Assembly: GCF_038811545.1 (NCBI RefSeq)
Contig: NZ_CP133319.1
Span: 1,889,516-1,953,515, forward strand
DNA length: 64,000 bases
Source of the DNA: Rhodoligotrophos sp. CJ14
GTDB taxonomy: Bacteria; Pseudomonadota; Alphaproteobacteria; Rhizobiales; Im1
Direction: 5' to 3'
Each line of letters starts with the position of its first letter. Position 1 is the stretch's first letter. Made by a program: the position numbers and the translations under genes. Below, piece by piece: positions 50,357 through 61,746 of the stretch. The notes under the pieces are model-generated. The model searched no databases and was not told the origin of the DNA. It saw only the letters and a list, made by a program, of their open reading frames with translations.

Positions 50357-52197
50357 TGGCGTGGTCGCTCCGCACAGACGGCCCGGCAGGTCGTAACGAA
50401 ACGGTCATGGCTGGCGAGATCTTCAAGTAACACCGGCAGCTTCCGTCGCCAATTCGGGTGAGGATCGGTATTGCCGGGCAGATTGGCCTGCTCGATCTCC
50501 CCCAACGCATCTTCCATCTGAATGCCGAACAATCGGCTCGGCGTCATGGCAACGAAGACATGCAGCTTCGCCGCAAGCTCATCATCCAGGTCATCGGGCA
50601 GCCCATTGCCGGGCTCGACGAGGTCCGCATCGATCAACGCATCCCAGAGATGCTGCCGGTCCGCCCGCCGGGCCTCGAATTCCTCAGCCGCCTCATCCGC
50701 TTGCGTCAGGCCAAGCTCTCGCCGTACCTCGATATCATGGCCCCGCCACCAGCCGCGCATGGTCGGAAGGTCATGGGTCGAGAGGCAGGCCAGCGCATGC
50801 GCGGGATAGTCCTTGGGGCTGATGAAGCCGCCCCAGCGCAGCCGTTCGAACATCAGCACGCGATAGGCATGAACCTGTGCAGCCTCCAGCGTGCCGGTAA
50901 AGCCTTCAGGCACCGTGCCGAGCGCCTCCGCAATGACCACCGCCTTATGCGCATTGGACGCTTCCGCCACTGCCCTGATCATGTCGATGAAGGGATAATG
51001 CACATAGGCGCCCTCCGTGGGCATCATGCCCTTGGGCACCCAGAACAACCGGGTGAGCGCCATGGCATGATCAAGCCGAACGGCGCCGGCATGGCGCATA
51101 TTGGCCTTGAGCTCCTGCTTCAGCGGCTCGAACGCCCGCTCCTTCAGGGCAACAGGTGACAGCGGCGCGAGCCCCCAGTCCTGGCCGCGGGCATTCAGCA
51201 TGTCCGGCGGCGCGCCGATTGAGGCGCCTTCGATAACGAGAGTAGGATCAGCCCAGGTCTCGGCACTGTCGGCCGCAACCCCAACCGCCAGATCCACATA
51301 GAGACCGATGCGCATGCCTGACTTTTTCGCCGCGTCCTGCGCTCGTGCCAGCTGACTGTCCGCAAGCCATTGCAGCCAGGCGAAATAGCTGATGCGGTCT
51401 GCTTCCGCCGTAGCAAAGCGGCGGCTGCCCGGCGCATCCGGCGAACGAAAATCCTCGGGCCACTCCTGCCAGGAGACGGCCCGGCCTGCCTGCGCCTCGA
51501 AATGCTCCGCCAGTGCCTCGAACAGACAATGGGTCGCGAGCGCCGGCCCCCCCTCCTCGCGAAAAGCGCGGAATGCCTGCTGCCGATCGGCTGGCCCTTG
51601 GGTGAAGGCCCTGTACATGCGGCAGAGCGCATTCCATTTCACGGCGGCAACCTTGCGGTAATCCACGAACGGCTCGGCCCGTAGAAGATCCAGCGTTTCC
51701 GGCGAAACCGCGCCGATCTCGTGATATTCGGGCTCGAGATCCGGCGCGATATAAAGCGGGTTCAGAAACCGCTTGCTCGATGGCGCATAAGGGCTGCAGC
51801 GGGCGGGATCTGAGGGAAATAGCGCATGGAGCGGCGAAAGGCCCACGAAATCGCCCCCAAGCTCCGCCACCAGCTTGGCCAGCACAGTGAGATCACCGAA
51901 ATCGCCAATCCCCCAATTGCGCGAGGACCGCAACCCATAGAGCTGGCAGGTAATACCCCAAAGGCGAGTGTTCTCAAGAACCTCGGGCACATAGCAGGTT
52001 GGCACCTTATCCTCGGTGCTTGGCCGTCCCTGATCCTCAGGCGCCCTGCTCTCCCCCGCAAGCGCCTGCATGTCGACCCGCATCGCCTTGAGCAATGCGG
52101 CAACGCCGGCACGCGACACCTCGCGCCTTTCACCTTTCTCCGAGATATAGGTGAGCGCAATGCCATTGGCCTCTGCCAAGTGATCGATTTCGCTCAT
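50353..52197 (-). CDS. malQ: 4-alpha-glucanotransferase (amylomaltase)
   Basis: This 614-residue GH77 enzyme moves glucan segments between malto-oligosaccharides, which refills long chains for TreY and glycogen enzymes. It has LWGITCQLYGLRSSRNWGIG and GDFVGLSPLHALFPSDP near the start, the nucleophile in VRLDHAMALTRLFWVP, the acid in VIAEALGTVPEGF and LSTHDLPTMRGWW. Its ends overlap both neighbours by four bases (ATGA on either side), pointing to coupled translation with treZ and treY. Confidence 0.94.
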   Translation of the reverse strand: MSEIDHLAEANGIALTYISEKGERREVSRAGVAALLKAMRVDMQALAGESRAPEDQGRPSTEDKVPTCYVPEVLENTRLWGITCQLYGLRSSRNWGIGDFGDLTVLAKLVAELGGDFVGLSPLHALFPSDPARCSPYAPSSKRFLNPLYIAPDLEPEYHEIGAVSPETLDLLRAEPFVDYRKVAAVKWNALCRMYRAFTQGPADRQQAFRAFREEGGPALATHCLFEALAEHFEAQAGRAVSWQEWPEDFRSPDAPGSRRFATAEADRISYFAWLQWLADSQLARAQDAAKKSGMRIGLYVDLAVGVAADSAETWADPTLVIEGASIGAPPDMLNARGQDWGLAPLSPVALKERAFEPLKQELKANMRHAGAVRLDHAMALTRLFWVPKGMMPTEGAYVHYPFIDMIRAVAEASNAHKAVVIAEALGTVPEGFTGTLEAAQVHAYRVLMFERLRWGGFISPKDYPAHALACLSTHDLPTMRGWWRGHDIEVRRELGLTQADEAAEEFEARRADRQHLWDALIDADLVEPGNGLPDDLDDELAAKLHVFVAMTPSRLFGIQMEDALGEIEQANLPGNTDPHPNWRRKLPVLLEDLASHDRFVTTCRAVCAERPRQ

Positions 52198-54014
52198 CCC
52201 TCGTCATCTCCGGCAATGGCCCAAACGACGGACCATGGTGGCATCGTCCCACTGCTCTGGGCAGTGCTTGGAACCGCATGCAGAACAGATCCCGGAATGT
52301 CCAGCCATGGCCGCTCCTCACCGCTCAGATTGGCAATGGCCGCAAGCCGCCGGCCCGCGCCTTGCCATGAGACGCGCAAGACACCGTCCATGACATCGAA
52401 AGTTCCCCCATTGGGACCGATCTTCCTGGCAATTGGCACGATCCGCTCGGCCCGCACGCTTAAGAGCTCGCGCACGAATTGCAGCCGCCTCTCATGCGCG
52501 CCGCCATCCCCGGCCTTTGTCCAATCGAGTCTGCTATTCTCGAAAGTGGCGAGCGCATTCGGATCCGGGATCTGCTCGCGTGCTTCTTCGGATTGGAAAC
52601 GGGCAAACCGCGAGAATTCATTGCGCCGCCCTTCCCGCACCGCATCGGCGAGCTCATCGTGGAAATCGCAGAAGAAGCAGAACGGCCGGGTTTCCCCCCA
52701 CTCCTCGCCCATGAACAGAAGTGGCACCTGCGGCGCAAGCAAAAGCAGCGACAGCGCAGCCTCCACCGCTGCCGGCTCCGCGAGAGTTGTCAACCGGTCA
52801 CCAAAGGCGCGGTTGCCGATCTGATCATGGTTCTGGATGAAATCCACAAAGGCCGATGGCGGCAGATGCCCGCTGGGCTCGCCTCGGATCTTGCCCCCCC
52901 TGAAGCCGGACTTCTCGCCCTGATAGACGAAGCCCGACGAGAGAGCCTTACCGATCTTGCCCAGCCGGTCCTCGCTGTAATCCTCGTAATAACCGTCCGT
53001 TTCGCCCGTCAGCTGAGCATGAATGACATGGTGATAATCATCATTCCATTGCCCGTTATAGAGCCTGGGCTTGAGCGCCTCGTCTCGGGCAAGGAGCGAT
53101 GAAATATTGCGGTCATTCTCGAGCACCAGATGCACATGTCGGTCCGTGATCTGCCGCCGGATGTGAAGGGCCATCTCTTCCAGAAAATGGATATCGGACG
53201 GGTCCACGATCTGGTCCACCGCATCGAACCTGAGGCCGTCGAAGCGAAACTCCTCCAGCCAGTAGAGCGCATTGTGCATGAAGAAATCACGCACGGGACG
53301 CTGCGTATAATCTATCCCCGCGCCCCACGGCGTGTTGCGATCCTTGTCGAAGAACGCCTCGGCATAGTCATGCAGATAGTTTCCGAGCGGGCCGAAATGG
53401 TTATAGACCACATCCAGGAACACCATCAGCCCGCGCCCATGCGCCTCATCGATCAGACGCTTGAGATCATCCGGCGAGCCATAGGCCCTGTCCGGCGCGT
53501 AGGGCATGACACCATCATAACCCCAGCCGCGTGTCCCGCTGAAATCCGCAACCGGCATGAGCTCGATCGCGGTGAAGCCTTGCTCGACGAAATGATCAAG
53601 CCGCTGCCTCAGGCCCTCGAACGTGCCCTCGGGTGAGAACGTGCCCACGTGAAGCTCATAGAGCATCACCTCCTCCCATGGGCGCCCCGCCCATCCCGCA
53701 TTGCGCCAGCGATAGGCGCGCGGATCGACTACCAGGCTCGGACCATCCACATCCTCCCGCTGGCAGCGTGAGGCGGGATCCGGCACCTTGCGTCCATCGG
53801 CCATGCCGAAGAAATAGCCATCTCCGGCCTTGAAGCGGCGGGTCCGCAGGCTGAACCAGCCGCCGACCTCTTGCTGCATCTCTTCGCGATCGCCGCTCTC
53901 CGCATGGATCACCGACATGGCGGGCTGGCTTGGCGCCCAGATGCGGAACAGCACCGAGCCATCATCCTGCAATTGCGCGCCGAATGGGAATGAATAGGCG
54001 AATTGATCTGTCAT
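52194..54014 (-). CDS. treZ: Malto-oligosyltrehalose trehalohydrolase
   Basis: A 606-residue GH13 protein. TreZ cuts free trehalose from the product of TreY. It has the N-terminal beta domain (FPFGAQLQDDGSVLFRIWAP), ELHVGTFSPEGTF, the nucleophile in GLRFDAVDQI, LVLENDRN around the catalytic acid and LLFMGEEWGETRPFCFF. The C-terminal part is shorter than average but complete in frame. It starts 50 bases after the glgX stop. Confidence 0.95.
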   Translation of the reverse strand: MTDQFAYSFPFGAQLQDDGSVLFRIWAPSQPAMSVIHAESGDREEMQQEVGGWFSLRTRRFKAGDGYFFGMADGRKVPDPASRCQREDVDGPSLVVDPRAYRWRNAGWAGRPWEEVMLYELHVGTFSPEGTFEGLRQRLDHFVEQGFTAIELMPVADFSGTRGWGYDGVMPYAPDRAYGSPDDLKRLIDEAHGRGLMVFLDVVYNHFGPLGNYLHDYAEAFFDKDRNTPWGAGIDYTQRPVRDFFMHNALYWLEEFRFDGLRFDAVDQIVDPSDIHFLEEMALHIRRQITDRHVHLVLENDRNISSLLARDEALKPRLYNGQWNDDYHHVIHAQLTGETDGYYEDYSEDRLGKIGKALSSGFVYQGEKSGFRGGKIRGEPSGHLPPSAFVDFIQNHDQIGNRAFGDRLTTLAEPAAVEAALSLLLLAPQVPLLFMGEEWGETRPFCFFCDFHDELADAVREGRRNEFSRFARFQSEEAREQIPDPNALATFENSRLDWTKAGDGGAHERRLQFVRELLSVRAERIVPIARKIGPNGGTFDVMDGVLRVSWQGAGRRLAAIANLSGEERPWLDIPGSVLHAVPSTAQSSGTMPPWSVVWAIAGDDEG

Positions 54015-54064
54015 GGCCGTGAGAACGGCGGGGACCTCGGTTTCGATCCTTTCCCGCTAGGGCC

Positions 54065-56149
54065 TTATGCAGATTTTTCCCCAAGCAGCAGTGAGCGTGC
54101 GTCCAGCGTGATCGGCTCGCCAGCATTGAACCGGTGCGCTTTGATCTCTGCGGTGCTGACAAGGACTTGCCAGACGTCATCAGAGTTGCCGGGCAACCTG
54201 AATGTCACTGCATCCGTCCCCGCATTCAGCATCAGAGCGAGCGACGGTTCATTCTCGGCGCACAGCATCACGGTCATGCTGCGGTTTCCCGGATCATTCC
54301 AGTGATCGACCTGCATGACCTCGCCATCGGGCCTGAGCCAGGCCACATCGCGCAGGCCGTTGCTGAGCTGGGCCCCATGCTTGAACCCTGCGGAGCGAAG
54401 CTGTGGGTGGGCCCGCCGCAAGCCGGCAAGCTGCTCAACGAACGCAGTCAATGCGTGCGCTTCATCGCCAAGGCTTGGCCAGTCGATCCAGCTCGTCGCA
54501 TTATCCTGCACATAGGCATTGTTGTTGCCGCCCTGGCTGCGCCCGAGCTCATCGCCCATCAGCAGCATGGGCGTGCCCTGCGCGACCAGCAGGGTCGCCA
54601 GCATGTTCTTCATCTGGCGCAGGCGAAGGGCACGGATCTCCGGATCATCGGTCGGCCCTTCAACGCCGTAATGGGCGCTGTAATTCTGGTCGGTGCCGTC
54701 GCGATTGCCTTCCCCATTCGCCTCATTGTGCTTGCGCTCATAGGAGACGAGATCGGCCAGCGTAAAGCCATCATGGGCGGTTACGAAATTGACGCTCGTC
54801 CAGGCGGGGCGTGTGCAATTCCGCACGGGATCATGCTCGAAAAGATCGGCCGACCCGAGCAGCCGGCCGGCAAGCTCCGGCAAAATGCGCTCATCGCCCC
54901 GCCAGAACGCGCGCACTGTATCCCGAAACTTGTCGTTCCACTCGGCCCAGCCGTTTGGAAATGCGCCAACCTTATAGCCACCCGGCCCGACATCCCATGG
55001 CTCGGCAATGAGCTTGAGGCCCGACAGCACCGGATCATCCGCAATCGCGTCCAGAAACCCGCCGGGCGTGGCAAAGTGATCGCCATCGCGGATCAAGGTG
55101 GTGGCAAGATCGAAGCGGAAACCGTCGACCCCCATCACATCGGCCCAATAGCGCAGGCTGTCGATCACCAGCCCGCGCACACGGGGATGCTTCAGGTTGA
55201 AACTGTTGCCGGTGCCGGTGACATTTACGTAATAGCGCGGGTCATCCTCGCGCAGCCAGTAATAGCTGGCATTGTCGAGCCCGCGATAGGCGAGTGTCGG
55301 CCCGATCTCCTCGCTTTCCGCCGTGTGGTTATAGACCACATCGAGAATGACCTCGATGCCGGCCTCGTGCAGCCGCTCGACCATGGCCTTGAAGCCATAA
55401 GGGTTTGGAGCCGTGCCGAGATAGGGCACATGCGGTGCGAAGAAGCCCAGCGTGTTATAGCCCCAATAATTGTGCATGCCGCGCCGCGCGACCGGATGCT
55501 CATACACGAAGGCCTGGATCGGCAAAAGCTCGATCGCCGTGATTCCGATCCTCTGCAGATGCTCGATGATGGGCGGCGATGCCACTCCGGCAAAACTGCC
55601 CCGGGCATCGGCCGCGACCGCCGGATGGGTCTGCGTGAGCCCCACCACATGCGCCTCATAGATCACCGTGTCAATCCAGTCATGGCCCGGTCGCGCATGC
55701 GCAAGCCCGGAAAGGTCCGGCGCAACGACCATAGATTTCGGCACGAAAGGAGCGCTTTCGCGCGGATCGAACGAGAGATCTGCATCGCTGCGTCCCGCCT
55801 GGTATCCCAGGATCTCGTCGCACCAATGGAGCTTGCCCTTCAATGCCCGGGCATAGGGATCGATCAGCAGCTTGTTCGGGTTGAACCGATGGCCTTGACG
55901 CGGGGCATAGGGGCCGTGCACGCGATAGCCATAGATGAGACCGGCAGACGCGCCCTCGAGATAGCCATGCCAGATGTCCCCGGTGCGCTCGGGCAGCGTG
56001 ATCCGCTGTAGCTCCTGCTGGCCTGTTTCGTCGAACAGGCACAGCTCCACCCGTTCCGCATGCGCCGAGAACAGGGCGAAATTGACGCCGGTACCGTCAA
56101 ACGTGGCACCCAGCGGGCCCGGGGCGCCGGACGAGAGCCCATAATGCAT
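54065..56149 (-). CDS. glgX: Glycogen debranching enzyme
   Basis: A 694-residue GH13 isoamylase-type enzyme that hydrolyses alpha-1,6 branches of glycogen limit dextrins. A CBM48-type N-terminal domain (GAPGPLGATFDGTGVNFALFS) precedes the barrel. Catalytic elements are GVDGFRFDLATTL, LIAEPWDVGPGGY and FVTAHDGFTLADLVSYERKH, with GEGNRDGTDQNYS typical of GlgX. It releases linear chains that TreY and MalQ can use. The glgB stop is 10 bases upstream of its start. Confidence 0.96.
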   Translation of the reverse strand: MHYGLSSGAPGPLGATFDGTGVNFALFSAHAERVELCLFDETGQQELQRITLPERTGDIWHGYLEGASAGLIYGYRVHGPYAPRQGHRFNPNKLLIDPYARALKGKLHWCDEILGYQAGRSDADLSFDPRESAPFVPKSMVVAPDLSGLAHARPGHDWIDTVIYEAHVVGLTQTHPAVAADARGSFAGVASPPIIEHLQRIGITAIELLPIQAFVYEHPVARRGMHNYWGYNTLGFFAPHVPYLGTAPNPYGFKAMVERLHEAGIEVILDVVYNHTAESEEIGPTLAYRGLDNASYYWLREDDPRYYVNVTGTGNSFNLKHPRVRGLVIDSLRYWADVMGVDGFRFDLATTLIRDGDHFATPGGFLDAIADDPVLSGLKLIAEPWDVGPGGYKVGAFPNGWAEWNDKFRDTVRAFWRGDERILPELAGRLLGSADLFEHDPVRNCTRPAWTSVNFVTAHDGFTLADLVSYERKHNEANGEGNRDGTDQNYSAHYGVEGPTDDPEIRALRLRQMKNMLATLLVAQGTPMLLMGDELGRSQGGNNNAYVQDNATSWIDWPSLGDEAHALTAFVEQLAGLRRAHPQLRSAGFKHGAQLSNGLRDVAWLRPDGEVMQVDHWNDPGNRSMTVMLCAENEPSLALMLNAGTDAVTFRLPGNSDDVWQVLVSTAEIKAHRFNAGEPITLDARSLLLGEKSA

Positions 56150-56159
56150 GCGAAGGCGG

Positions 56160-58415
56160 CTATTCCAGCTCGAAGATCACGGTGGCAAGGGGCGGCAGGG
56201 TAAGACACAAAGAACAGGGCCGCCCGTGCCAGGATGCATCATCCGCCATCACGGCGCCAGCATTTCCAACCCCGCTCCCGCCATATTCACGGGCATCCGT
56301 GTTGATCCGCTCACGCCACAGACCGCCACACGGCACGCCGATGCGATAGTCCTGCCGGACCACGGGCGTGAAGTTGCAGACGACAAGACACGGCTTCGTC
56401 CCCTCCGCCCCCAACCGCAAATAGGCGATGATGCTGTTTTCCGCGTCCGAGGCATCGACCCATTGGAAGCCATGCGGGTCACAGTCCCGCTGGTGCAGGG
56501 CGGGAACTTGGCGATAGAGCCGGTTGAGGTCGCGCACCAGCCGCTGCACGCCTCGATGCTCGGGATTGTCTAGCAAATGCCAGTCGAGGCTGTGGTCGTG
56601 GCTCCATTCCCTCTCTTGAGCGAATTCGCCGCCCATGAACAGGAGCTTCTTGCCCGGATGCGTCCACATGAACCCGAAATAGGCGCGCAGATTGGCGAAC
56701 TTCTGCCAGCGGTCCCCCGGCATCTTGCCGAGCAGCGAGCCCTTGCCGTGCACCACCTCGTCATGAGACAGCGGCAGAATGAAATTCTCGGAGAAGGCGT
56801 AGAGCAGGCCGAAGGTGAGCTGGTTCTGGTGATACCGCCGATGGATCGGATCTTGGCTCATATAGGCCAGCGTGTCATGCATCCAGCCCATGTTCCACTT
56901 GTAGCCGAAGCCAAGGCCACCGGTATAGACGGGCCGCGACACGCCCGGCCAGGCAGTCGACTCCTCCGCGATCATGGCGATCCCGGGGTGGCGTTCATAC
57001 GCCACTTCGTTAAGCCTCTTTAGAAAGGCCACCGCTTCGAGATTCTCATTGCCGCCGAACACATTCGGCACCCACTCTCCGGGATTGCGACTGTAATCGA
57101 GATAGAGCATCGAAGCGACCGCATCCACGCGCAAGCCATCCACATGGAAGCGGTCGAGCCAATAGAGCGCGTTCGCCGTCAGGAAATTCGCGACCTCCCG
57201 CCGGCCATAATTGTAGATGAGCGTGTTCCAGTCGCGGTGGAAGCCCTGCCGCGGATCGTCATGCTCATAGAGGGCCGTGCCATCGAACCGGCCAAGCCCG
57301 TGAGCATCTGTGGGAAAATGCCCGGGCACCCAGTCGATCAGCACCCCGATCCCTGCTTCATGGGCCCGGTTCATGAACCGCCCGAAGGCCTCAGGGCTGC
57401 CGAACCGGCTGGTCGGAGCAAACAGGCCGATCGGCTGATAGCCCCAAGAGCCATCGAACGGAAACTCGGAAATCGGCAGGCACTCGATATGGGTGAAGCC
57501 CATATCGGCCACATAGGGGATCAGCCGGTCCGCGAGTTCGTCCCAATTGAGCATGCGCCAGCCATCCGCCCGCGCCCATGAGCCCAGATGGCACTCATAG
57601 ATGGAAATCGGCGCGTCCAGCGCCTGTGCCAGCACACGGCGTTGCAGCCAGTCCTCGTCATGCCACTCGACCCTGACATCGCCAACCACCTTCGAGGCGG
57701 TGTGCGGTGGATGCTCCGATGCAAATGCGACCGGATCCGCCTTGAGCGGCAGCCGCTCCCCATGAGCACCGATGATCTCGTACTTGTAGAGCGTCTCAGG
57801 CCCAAGCCCGGGAATGAAAATATCCCACACGCCGCAACCGAGATGCAGGCGCATGGGATGGCAGCGCCCATCCCAGTGATTGAACGCGCCAACCACGCTC
57901 ACGCGTCGGGCATTGGGCGCCCAGACGGCAAAGGAGATACCCTCGACACCCTCGACCGTCTTGCGATGCGCGCCCAAGGCCTCATAGAGCCGCAGATGCC
58001 TGCCCTCGCAGAGAAGATGAATGTCAAGCGGGCCGAGCGCTGTGGGAAAGCGATAGGGATCCTCCCGGATCTCTTCGGCAGCGGGCCAATAGATCTTCAG
58101 TCGATACGCAAACCGCTCCTGCCGGCCGGGGATCTCGCCCGCGAAGAACCCCGCCTCGTGCAGCTGATCAAGGTTTGCCACCGCCGCGCCCTGCTCATCG
58201 AGCACTTCCACCGCTCGCGCGGTGGGCAGAAAGGCGCGCACGCTGAGAGGCAGACCATCCTCGCCGCCATGCATGCCCAGGACGCCGAAGGGATCCCCAT
58301 GGCGCCCCTCGACAATGGCCTGGATCGCCCCCCGGCTTGGGCGCCAGTCGTTGCGATACCGTTCTGTGCTTTGAGGATCAGGCCTCACTGGCGTCCTTTG
58401 CGTCACTTGCTCCAT
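56160..58415 (-). CDS. glgB: 1,4-alpha-glucan branching enzyme
   Basis: A 751-residue GH13 enzyme that forms alpha-1,6 branches. Two N-terminal beta domains (the first around [19 protein letters not shown], then [20 protein letters not shown]) are followed by the catalytic barrel with [20 protein letters not shown], the nucleophile in [17 protein letters not shown], the acid in [13 protein letters not shown] and [13 protein letters not shown]. The ATG at 58415 lies inside the end of the treS-maltokinase gene (38-base overlap); a GTG at about 58389 would overlap by 12 bases. In the GlgE pathway it branches the maltose-phosphate-built chains. Confidence 0.96.
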   Translation of the reverse strand: MEQVTQRTPVRPDPQSTERYRNDWRPSRGAIQAIVEGRHGDPFGVLGMHGGEDGLPLSVRAFLPTARAVEVLDEQGAAVANLDQLHEAGFFAGEIPGRQERFAYRLKIYWPAAEEIREDPYRFPTALGPLDIHLLCEGRHLRLYEALGAHRKTVEGVEGISFAVWAPNARRVSVVGAFNHWDGRCHPMRLHLGCGVWDIFIPGLGPETLYKYEIIGAHGERLPLKADPVAFASEHPPHTASKVVGDVRVEWHDEDWLQRRVLAQALDAPISIYECHLGSWARADGWRMLNWDELADRLIPYVADMGFTHIECLPISEFPFDGSWGYQPIGLFAPTSRFGSPEAFGRFMNRAHEAGIGVLIDWVPGHFPTDAHGLGRFDGTALYEHDDPRQGFHRDWNTLIYNYGRREVANFLTANALYWLDRFHVDGLRVDAVASMLYLDYSRNPGEWVPNVFGGNENLEAVAFLKRLNEVAYERHPGIAMIAEESTAWPGVSRPVYTGGLGFGYKWNMGWMHDTLAYMSQDPIHRRYHQNQLTFGLLYAFSENFILPLSHDEVVHGKGSLLGKMPGDRWQKFANLRAYFGFMWTHPGKKLLFMGGEFAQEREWSHDHSLDWHLLDNPEHRGVQRLVRDLNRLYRQVPALHQRDCDPHGFQWVDASDAENSIIAYLRLGAEGTKPCLVVCNFTPVVRQDYRIGVPCGGLWRERINTDAREYGGSGVGNAGAVMADDASWHGRPCSLCLTLPPLATVIFELE

Positions 58416-61400
58416 CAGGCGCCTCGGGCGTGAGAATGCGCATGAGCCCCGTCAGCGGTATGTCGACCCATTTTGGCCGGTTCGACGCCTCATAGGCCAC
58501 CTCGTAGAGAGCCTTCTCCAAGAGGAAAAGCTCGAGCAGGCTGTTGAACGCCGCCTCGGGAAGTTCGAGTTCCCGCCTGTCCGGTGCTGCGCGTATGGTT
58601 TGCTTATACGCGTCGAGAAACGCCGCGCTGGTTTGCCGGTTCCATTGCCGCACCGCCGCCACCGCCGCCTCATCCGTGACCGGCTCGTCCTCCGCCCAGC
58701 GTATGGCCGTGAACGCCGCATATTCGAACGAGCGGATCATCCCGGCCACATCCTTGAGCGGCGATGTCTTCCGCCGCCTTTCATCCACCGGCCGGGCTGG
58801 CTCGCCCTCGAAATCGATGATGTAGAAGTCGTTCTGGGCGACCAGCACCTGGCCCAGGTGGAAGTCGCCATGCACACGCGTCTTGAAGCCAGCGATCGGA
58901 CGCGCCGCGAGCTCGTCGATCCGCCGCGAAATCAGCTCGCCCGACTGCAGCATCCGCTCGGCCGAGCCCCTGATCTTGGCAGGCAATCCTTCAGGCAAGG
59001 TGTTGATCGCCGAGACCGCACGCGCATGCTGATCGTGCACGGCCTGAACCCACTCAGCAAGATCGCTCTCCGCAATCGGTTCTGGCGTAAACGCCGGATC
59101 ATCCGTCGCAATTGCGAAGGCAAGGTGCAGATCGGCCGTTCGCCGCCCCAAGGTGCGCGCCCGGTCGAGGTAAGGCGCCAGCGCTTCCGTGATGCTCGCA
59201 TCCTCGACCGAGAGGTTCCGTGCCGCCAGGGTCATGGCTTCATCATCGATGAACCGCTTCAGCCATTCGACTGTCGCCTCCCAGCCGTCACCCTGGTTAC
59301 GGATGAAGCTATAGGCGGCACCCAGCACGGTCGGGCGGCCGTCGCTATCCACATGTTCGATGCTGCCGAGATAGGCTGGCGTATTGGCAAAGGCGGCGCG
59401 CTCGGTGAGGAACCGGCCCACCTCGATGTCCGGCTGCACCCCTTCCTGCAGCTTGCGATAGAGCTTGAGCATGACCTTGTTGTCGAGCAGCACGGAAGTG
59501 TTGCTCTGCTCTGCCCCCAACCGGCGGACTTCCGGCACCTCCGCCAGATCGAGGCCCCGAAGCTGTTCGGTCGCGGAGAAGACGATTTCGCCGTTCTCGC
59601 TCGCAATCCGGCGGCCCTCACGCATGGCGGCAACCACCATGCGGACGAAATCATCGCTTTGCGAGGAATCGAACAGCGCGCCGACCGACGGGCCTGAGCG
59701 TACTTTGGCGATAGTGTAGGACAGAAGTGGCGCGCCCGGCGAAATATGCTGCTCGCCCCAAGCGATGGTGATGGGCAGGAGATAGCGCTGTGGCGCGCCT
59801 CCCGGCGTTGGAACGACCGTGAGCTGGGTGAGCAGGTGCGGCTCTTCGGCTCCCTGCATGAGGGCCGTTGAGGCGATCGAGATCTCCGGCTCCGCCGAGC
59901 CCTTTTCCGCGAACCAGCGCTGGTTCGGCAGGAAGGCGGGCAGCGCCTTCTTCTCCAGGAGGATCCGCGCCTTGAACCCGGTAATGTCGGTTTCAAGATT
60001 GCGGATCACGATGGTGGTGAATTCCGGCACGGGCTCAGGCAACGGCGTATGCCATGCTGGCAGATCCGCCTCTTTCGCCAGGTGGAACCAATAGAACCCA
60101 TAGGCCGGGAGGGTGAGCAGATATGGCAGATCCCCGATTGGCGGGAAGGGTGAACGGCCTAGCATCTCGATGGGCACCGCTCCCTTGAATGCCGCCAGAT
60201 TGAGCTCCACAGCCTGCGCCGCGCGTGACAGGTTTACCACGCATAGGATCGTCTCCTCCTCGTATCGGCGCAGATAGGCGAGAACCTTGCGGTTGCGCGG
60301 GAACAGGAAGCTCATCGTTCCGCGTCCAAAGGCCGGGTGCTGCTTGCGCACCGAGATGATGCGCTTCATCCAGTTGAGCAGCGATGACCGGTTCGCCTGC
60401 TGGGCCTCCACGTTCACAACGGAGAAGCCATAAACCGGATCCATGATCGGCGGCAGATAAAGCCGCTGCGGATCCGCACGCGAGAAACCGCCATTGCGAT
60501 CGGACGACCATTGCATCGGCGTGCGAACCCCGTCGCGGTCGCCGAGGAAGAAATTGTCGCCCATGCCGAGCTCATCGCCGTAATAGATGACCGGCGTGCC
60601 AGGCATCGAGAAGAGCAGTGCGTTCATCAGCTCGATCTTGCGGCGATCATTGTCCATCAATGTCGCAAGCCGGCGCCGGATTCCCAGATTGATACGGCCA
60701 CGCCGCTCTTCCGCATAATAGTTCCAGAGATAGTCGCGCTCGCGATCCGTCACCATTTCGAGCGTGAGCTCATCATGGTTGCGCAGGAAGATCGCCCATT
60801 GCGCATTATCGGGAATGTCGGGTGTCTGATCGATGATGTCGGTGATCGGATGCCGATCTTCTTGCGCGAGCGCCATGTACATCCGCGGCATCAGCGGGAA
60901 GTGGAATGCCATATGGCACTCATCGCCATCCCCGAAATAGGGCCGCGTGTCTTCCGGCCACTGATTGGCCTCTGCCAGCAGCATGCGGCCGGGAAAATGC
61001 GCATCGACCTCCTTCCTGATCGCCTTCAGCACCTCATGCGTCTCAGGCAGGTTCTCGTTATTGGTACCCTCCCGCTCCCGAAGATAAGGCACCGCGTCGA
61101 GCCGCATGCCATCGACGCCCATTTCGAGCCAGAAATGCATCACCCGCACCACTTCCCTGAGCACGCGCGGGTTCTCGAAATTGAGATCCGGCTGATGTGA
61201 ATAGAAGCGGTGCCAGAAATAGGCCTGCGCCACCGGATCCCATGTCCAGTTGGAGGTCTCCGTATCCAGAAAGATGATGCGTGTGCCCTGGTACTTCTTG
61301 TCCGTATCGCTCCACACGTAGAAATCGCGCGCGATCGTGCCGGGCTTTGCGACGCGCGCCCGCTGGAACCAGGCATGCTGATCCGAGGTGTGATTGATCA

Positions 61401-61713
61401 CCAGCTCGGTGATCACGCGAATGCCGCGCCGATGCGCCTCCCGTACGAAGCGCCGGAAATCCTTCATCGTCCCATAGGCAGGATTCACCGCCTCGTAATC
61501 GGCAATGTCATAGCCATCATCGCGCAAAGGCGACGGATAGAACGGCAACAGCCAGATCGCGGTGACGCCGAGATCCTGAATATAGTCCAGCTTTTGGAGG
61601 AGGCCGGCAAAGTCCCCGATCCCGTCACCATTGGAATCAAAAAAGGCTTTGACGTGCAGCTGATAGATGATGACGTCCTTGTACCAAGTCGGATCACTCC
61701 AATCGACGGACAT
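58378..61713 (-). CDS. treS: Trehalose synthase - maltokinase fusion
   Basis: 1111 residues with two enzymes in one chain. Residues of about 1-560 are TreS (GH13), which interconverts trehalose and maltose: nucleophile D206 in [10 protein letters not shown], acid E248 in [11 protein letters not shown], and D314 in [11 protein letters not shown]. Residues of about 585-1111 are maltokinase (Pep2/Mak): [20 protein letters not shown] at the N-cap, and the kinase loop HGDFHLGQ near residue 948 with [11 protein letters not shown] after it. Maltose-1-phosphate made here is the donor for GlgE encoded directly upstream. TreS-Mak fusions are known in other bacteria. Confidence 0.96.
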   Translation of the reverse strand: MSVDWSDPTWYKDVIIYQLHVKAFFDSNGDGIGDFAGLLQKLDYIQDLGVTAIWLLPFYPSPLRDDGYDIADYEAVNPAYGTMKDFRRFVREAHRRGIRVITELVINHTSDQHAWFQRARVAKPGTIARDFYVWSDTDKKYQGTRIIFLDTETSNWTWDPVAQAYFWHRFYSHQPDLNFENPRVLREVVRVMHFWLEMGVDGMRLDAVPYLREREGTNNENLPETHEVLKAIRKEVDAHFPGRMLLAEANQWPEDTRPYFGDGDECHMAFHFPLMPRMYMALAQEDRHPITDIIDQTPDIPDNAQWAIFLRNHDELTLEMVTDRERDYLWNYYAEERRGRINLGIRRRLATLMDNDRRKIELMNALLFSMPGTPVIYYGDELGMGDNFFLGDRDGVRTPMQWSSDRNGGFSRADPQRLYLPPIMDPVYGFSVVNVEAQQANRSSLLNWMKRIISVRKQHPAFGRGTMSFLFPRNRKVLAYLRRYEEETILCVVNLSRAAQAVELNLAAFKGAVPIEMLGRSPFPPIGDLPYLLTLPAYGFYWFHLAKEADLPAWHTPLPEPVPEFTTIVIRNLETDITGFKARILLEKKALPAFLPNQRWFAEKGSAEPEISIASTALMQGAEEPHLLTQLTVVPTPGGAPQRYLLPITIAWGEQHISPGAPLLSYTIAKVRSGPSVGALFDSSQSDDFVRMVVAAMREGRRIASENGEIVFSATEQLRGLDLAEVPEVRRLGAEQSNTSVLLDNKVMLKLYRKLQEGVQPDIEVGRFLTERAAFANTPAYLGSIEHVDSDGRPTVLGAAYSFIRNQGDGWEATVEWLKRFIDDEAMTLAARNLSVEDASITEALAPYLDRARTLGRRTADLHLAFAIATDDPAFTPEPIAESDLAEWVQAVHDQHARAVSAINTLPEGLPAKIRGSAERMLQSGELISRRIDELAARPIAGFKTRVHGDFHLGQVLVAQNDFYIIDFEGEPARPVDERRRKTSPLKDVAGMIRSFEYAAFTAIRWAEDEPVTDEAAVAAVRQWNRQTSAAFLDAYKQTIRAAPDRRELELPEAAFNSLLELFLLEKALYEVAYEASNRPKWVDIPLTGLMRILTPEAPDGASDAKDASEA

Positions 61714-61746
61714 TTGCTGAAGGCTCCGAAACGCGAAAGAATGAGA

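Noticed and set aside
54134-56011. A 625-codon open frame on the plus strand opposite glgX
   Set aside because: It is an antisense shadow of a strongly coding GC-rich gene with clear GH13 motifs on the minus strand. The translated sequence has no family resemblance and no good ribosome binding site. Similar long shadows at 33772-35112 (opposite livK), 8409-9329 and 15839-17455 were rejected for the same reason.
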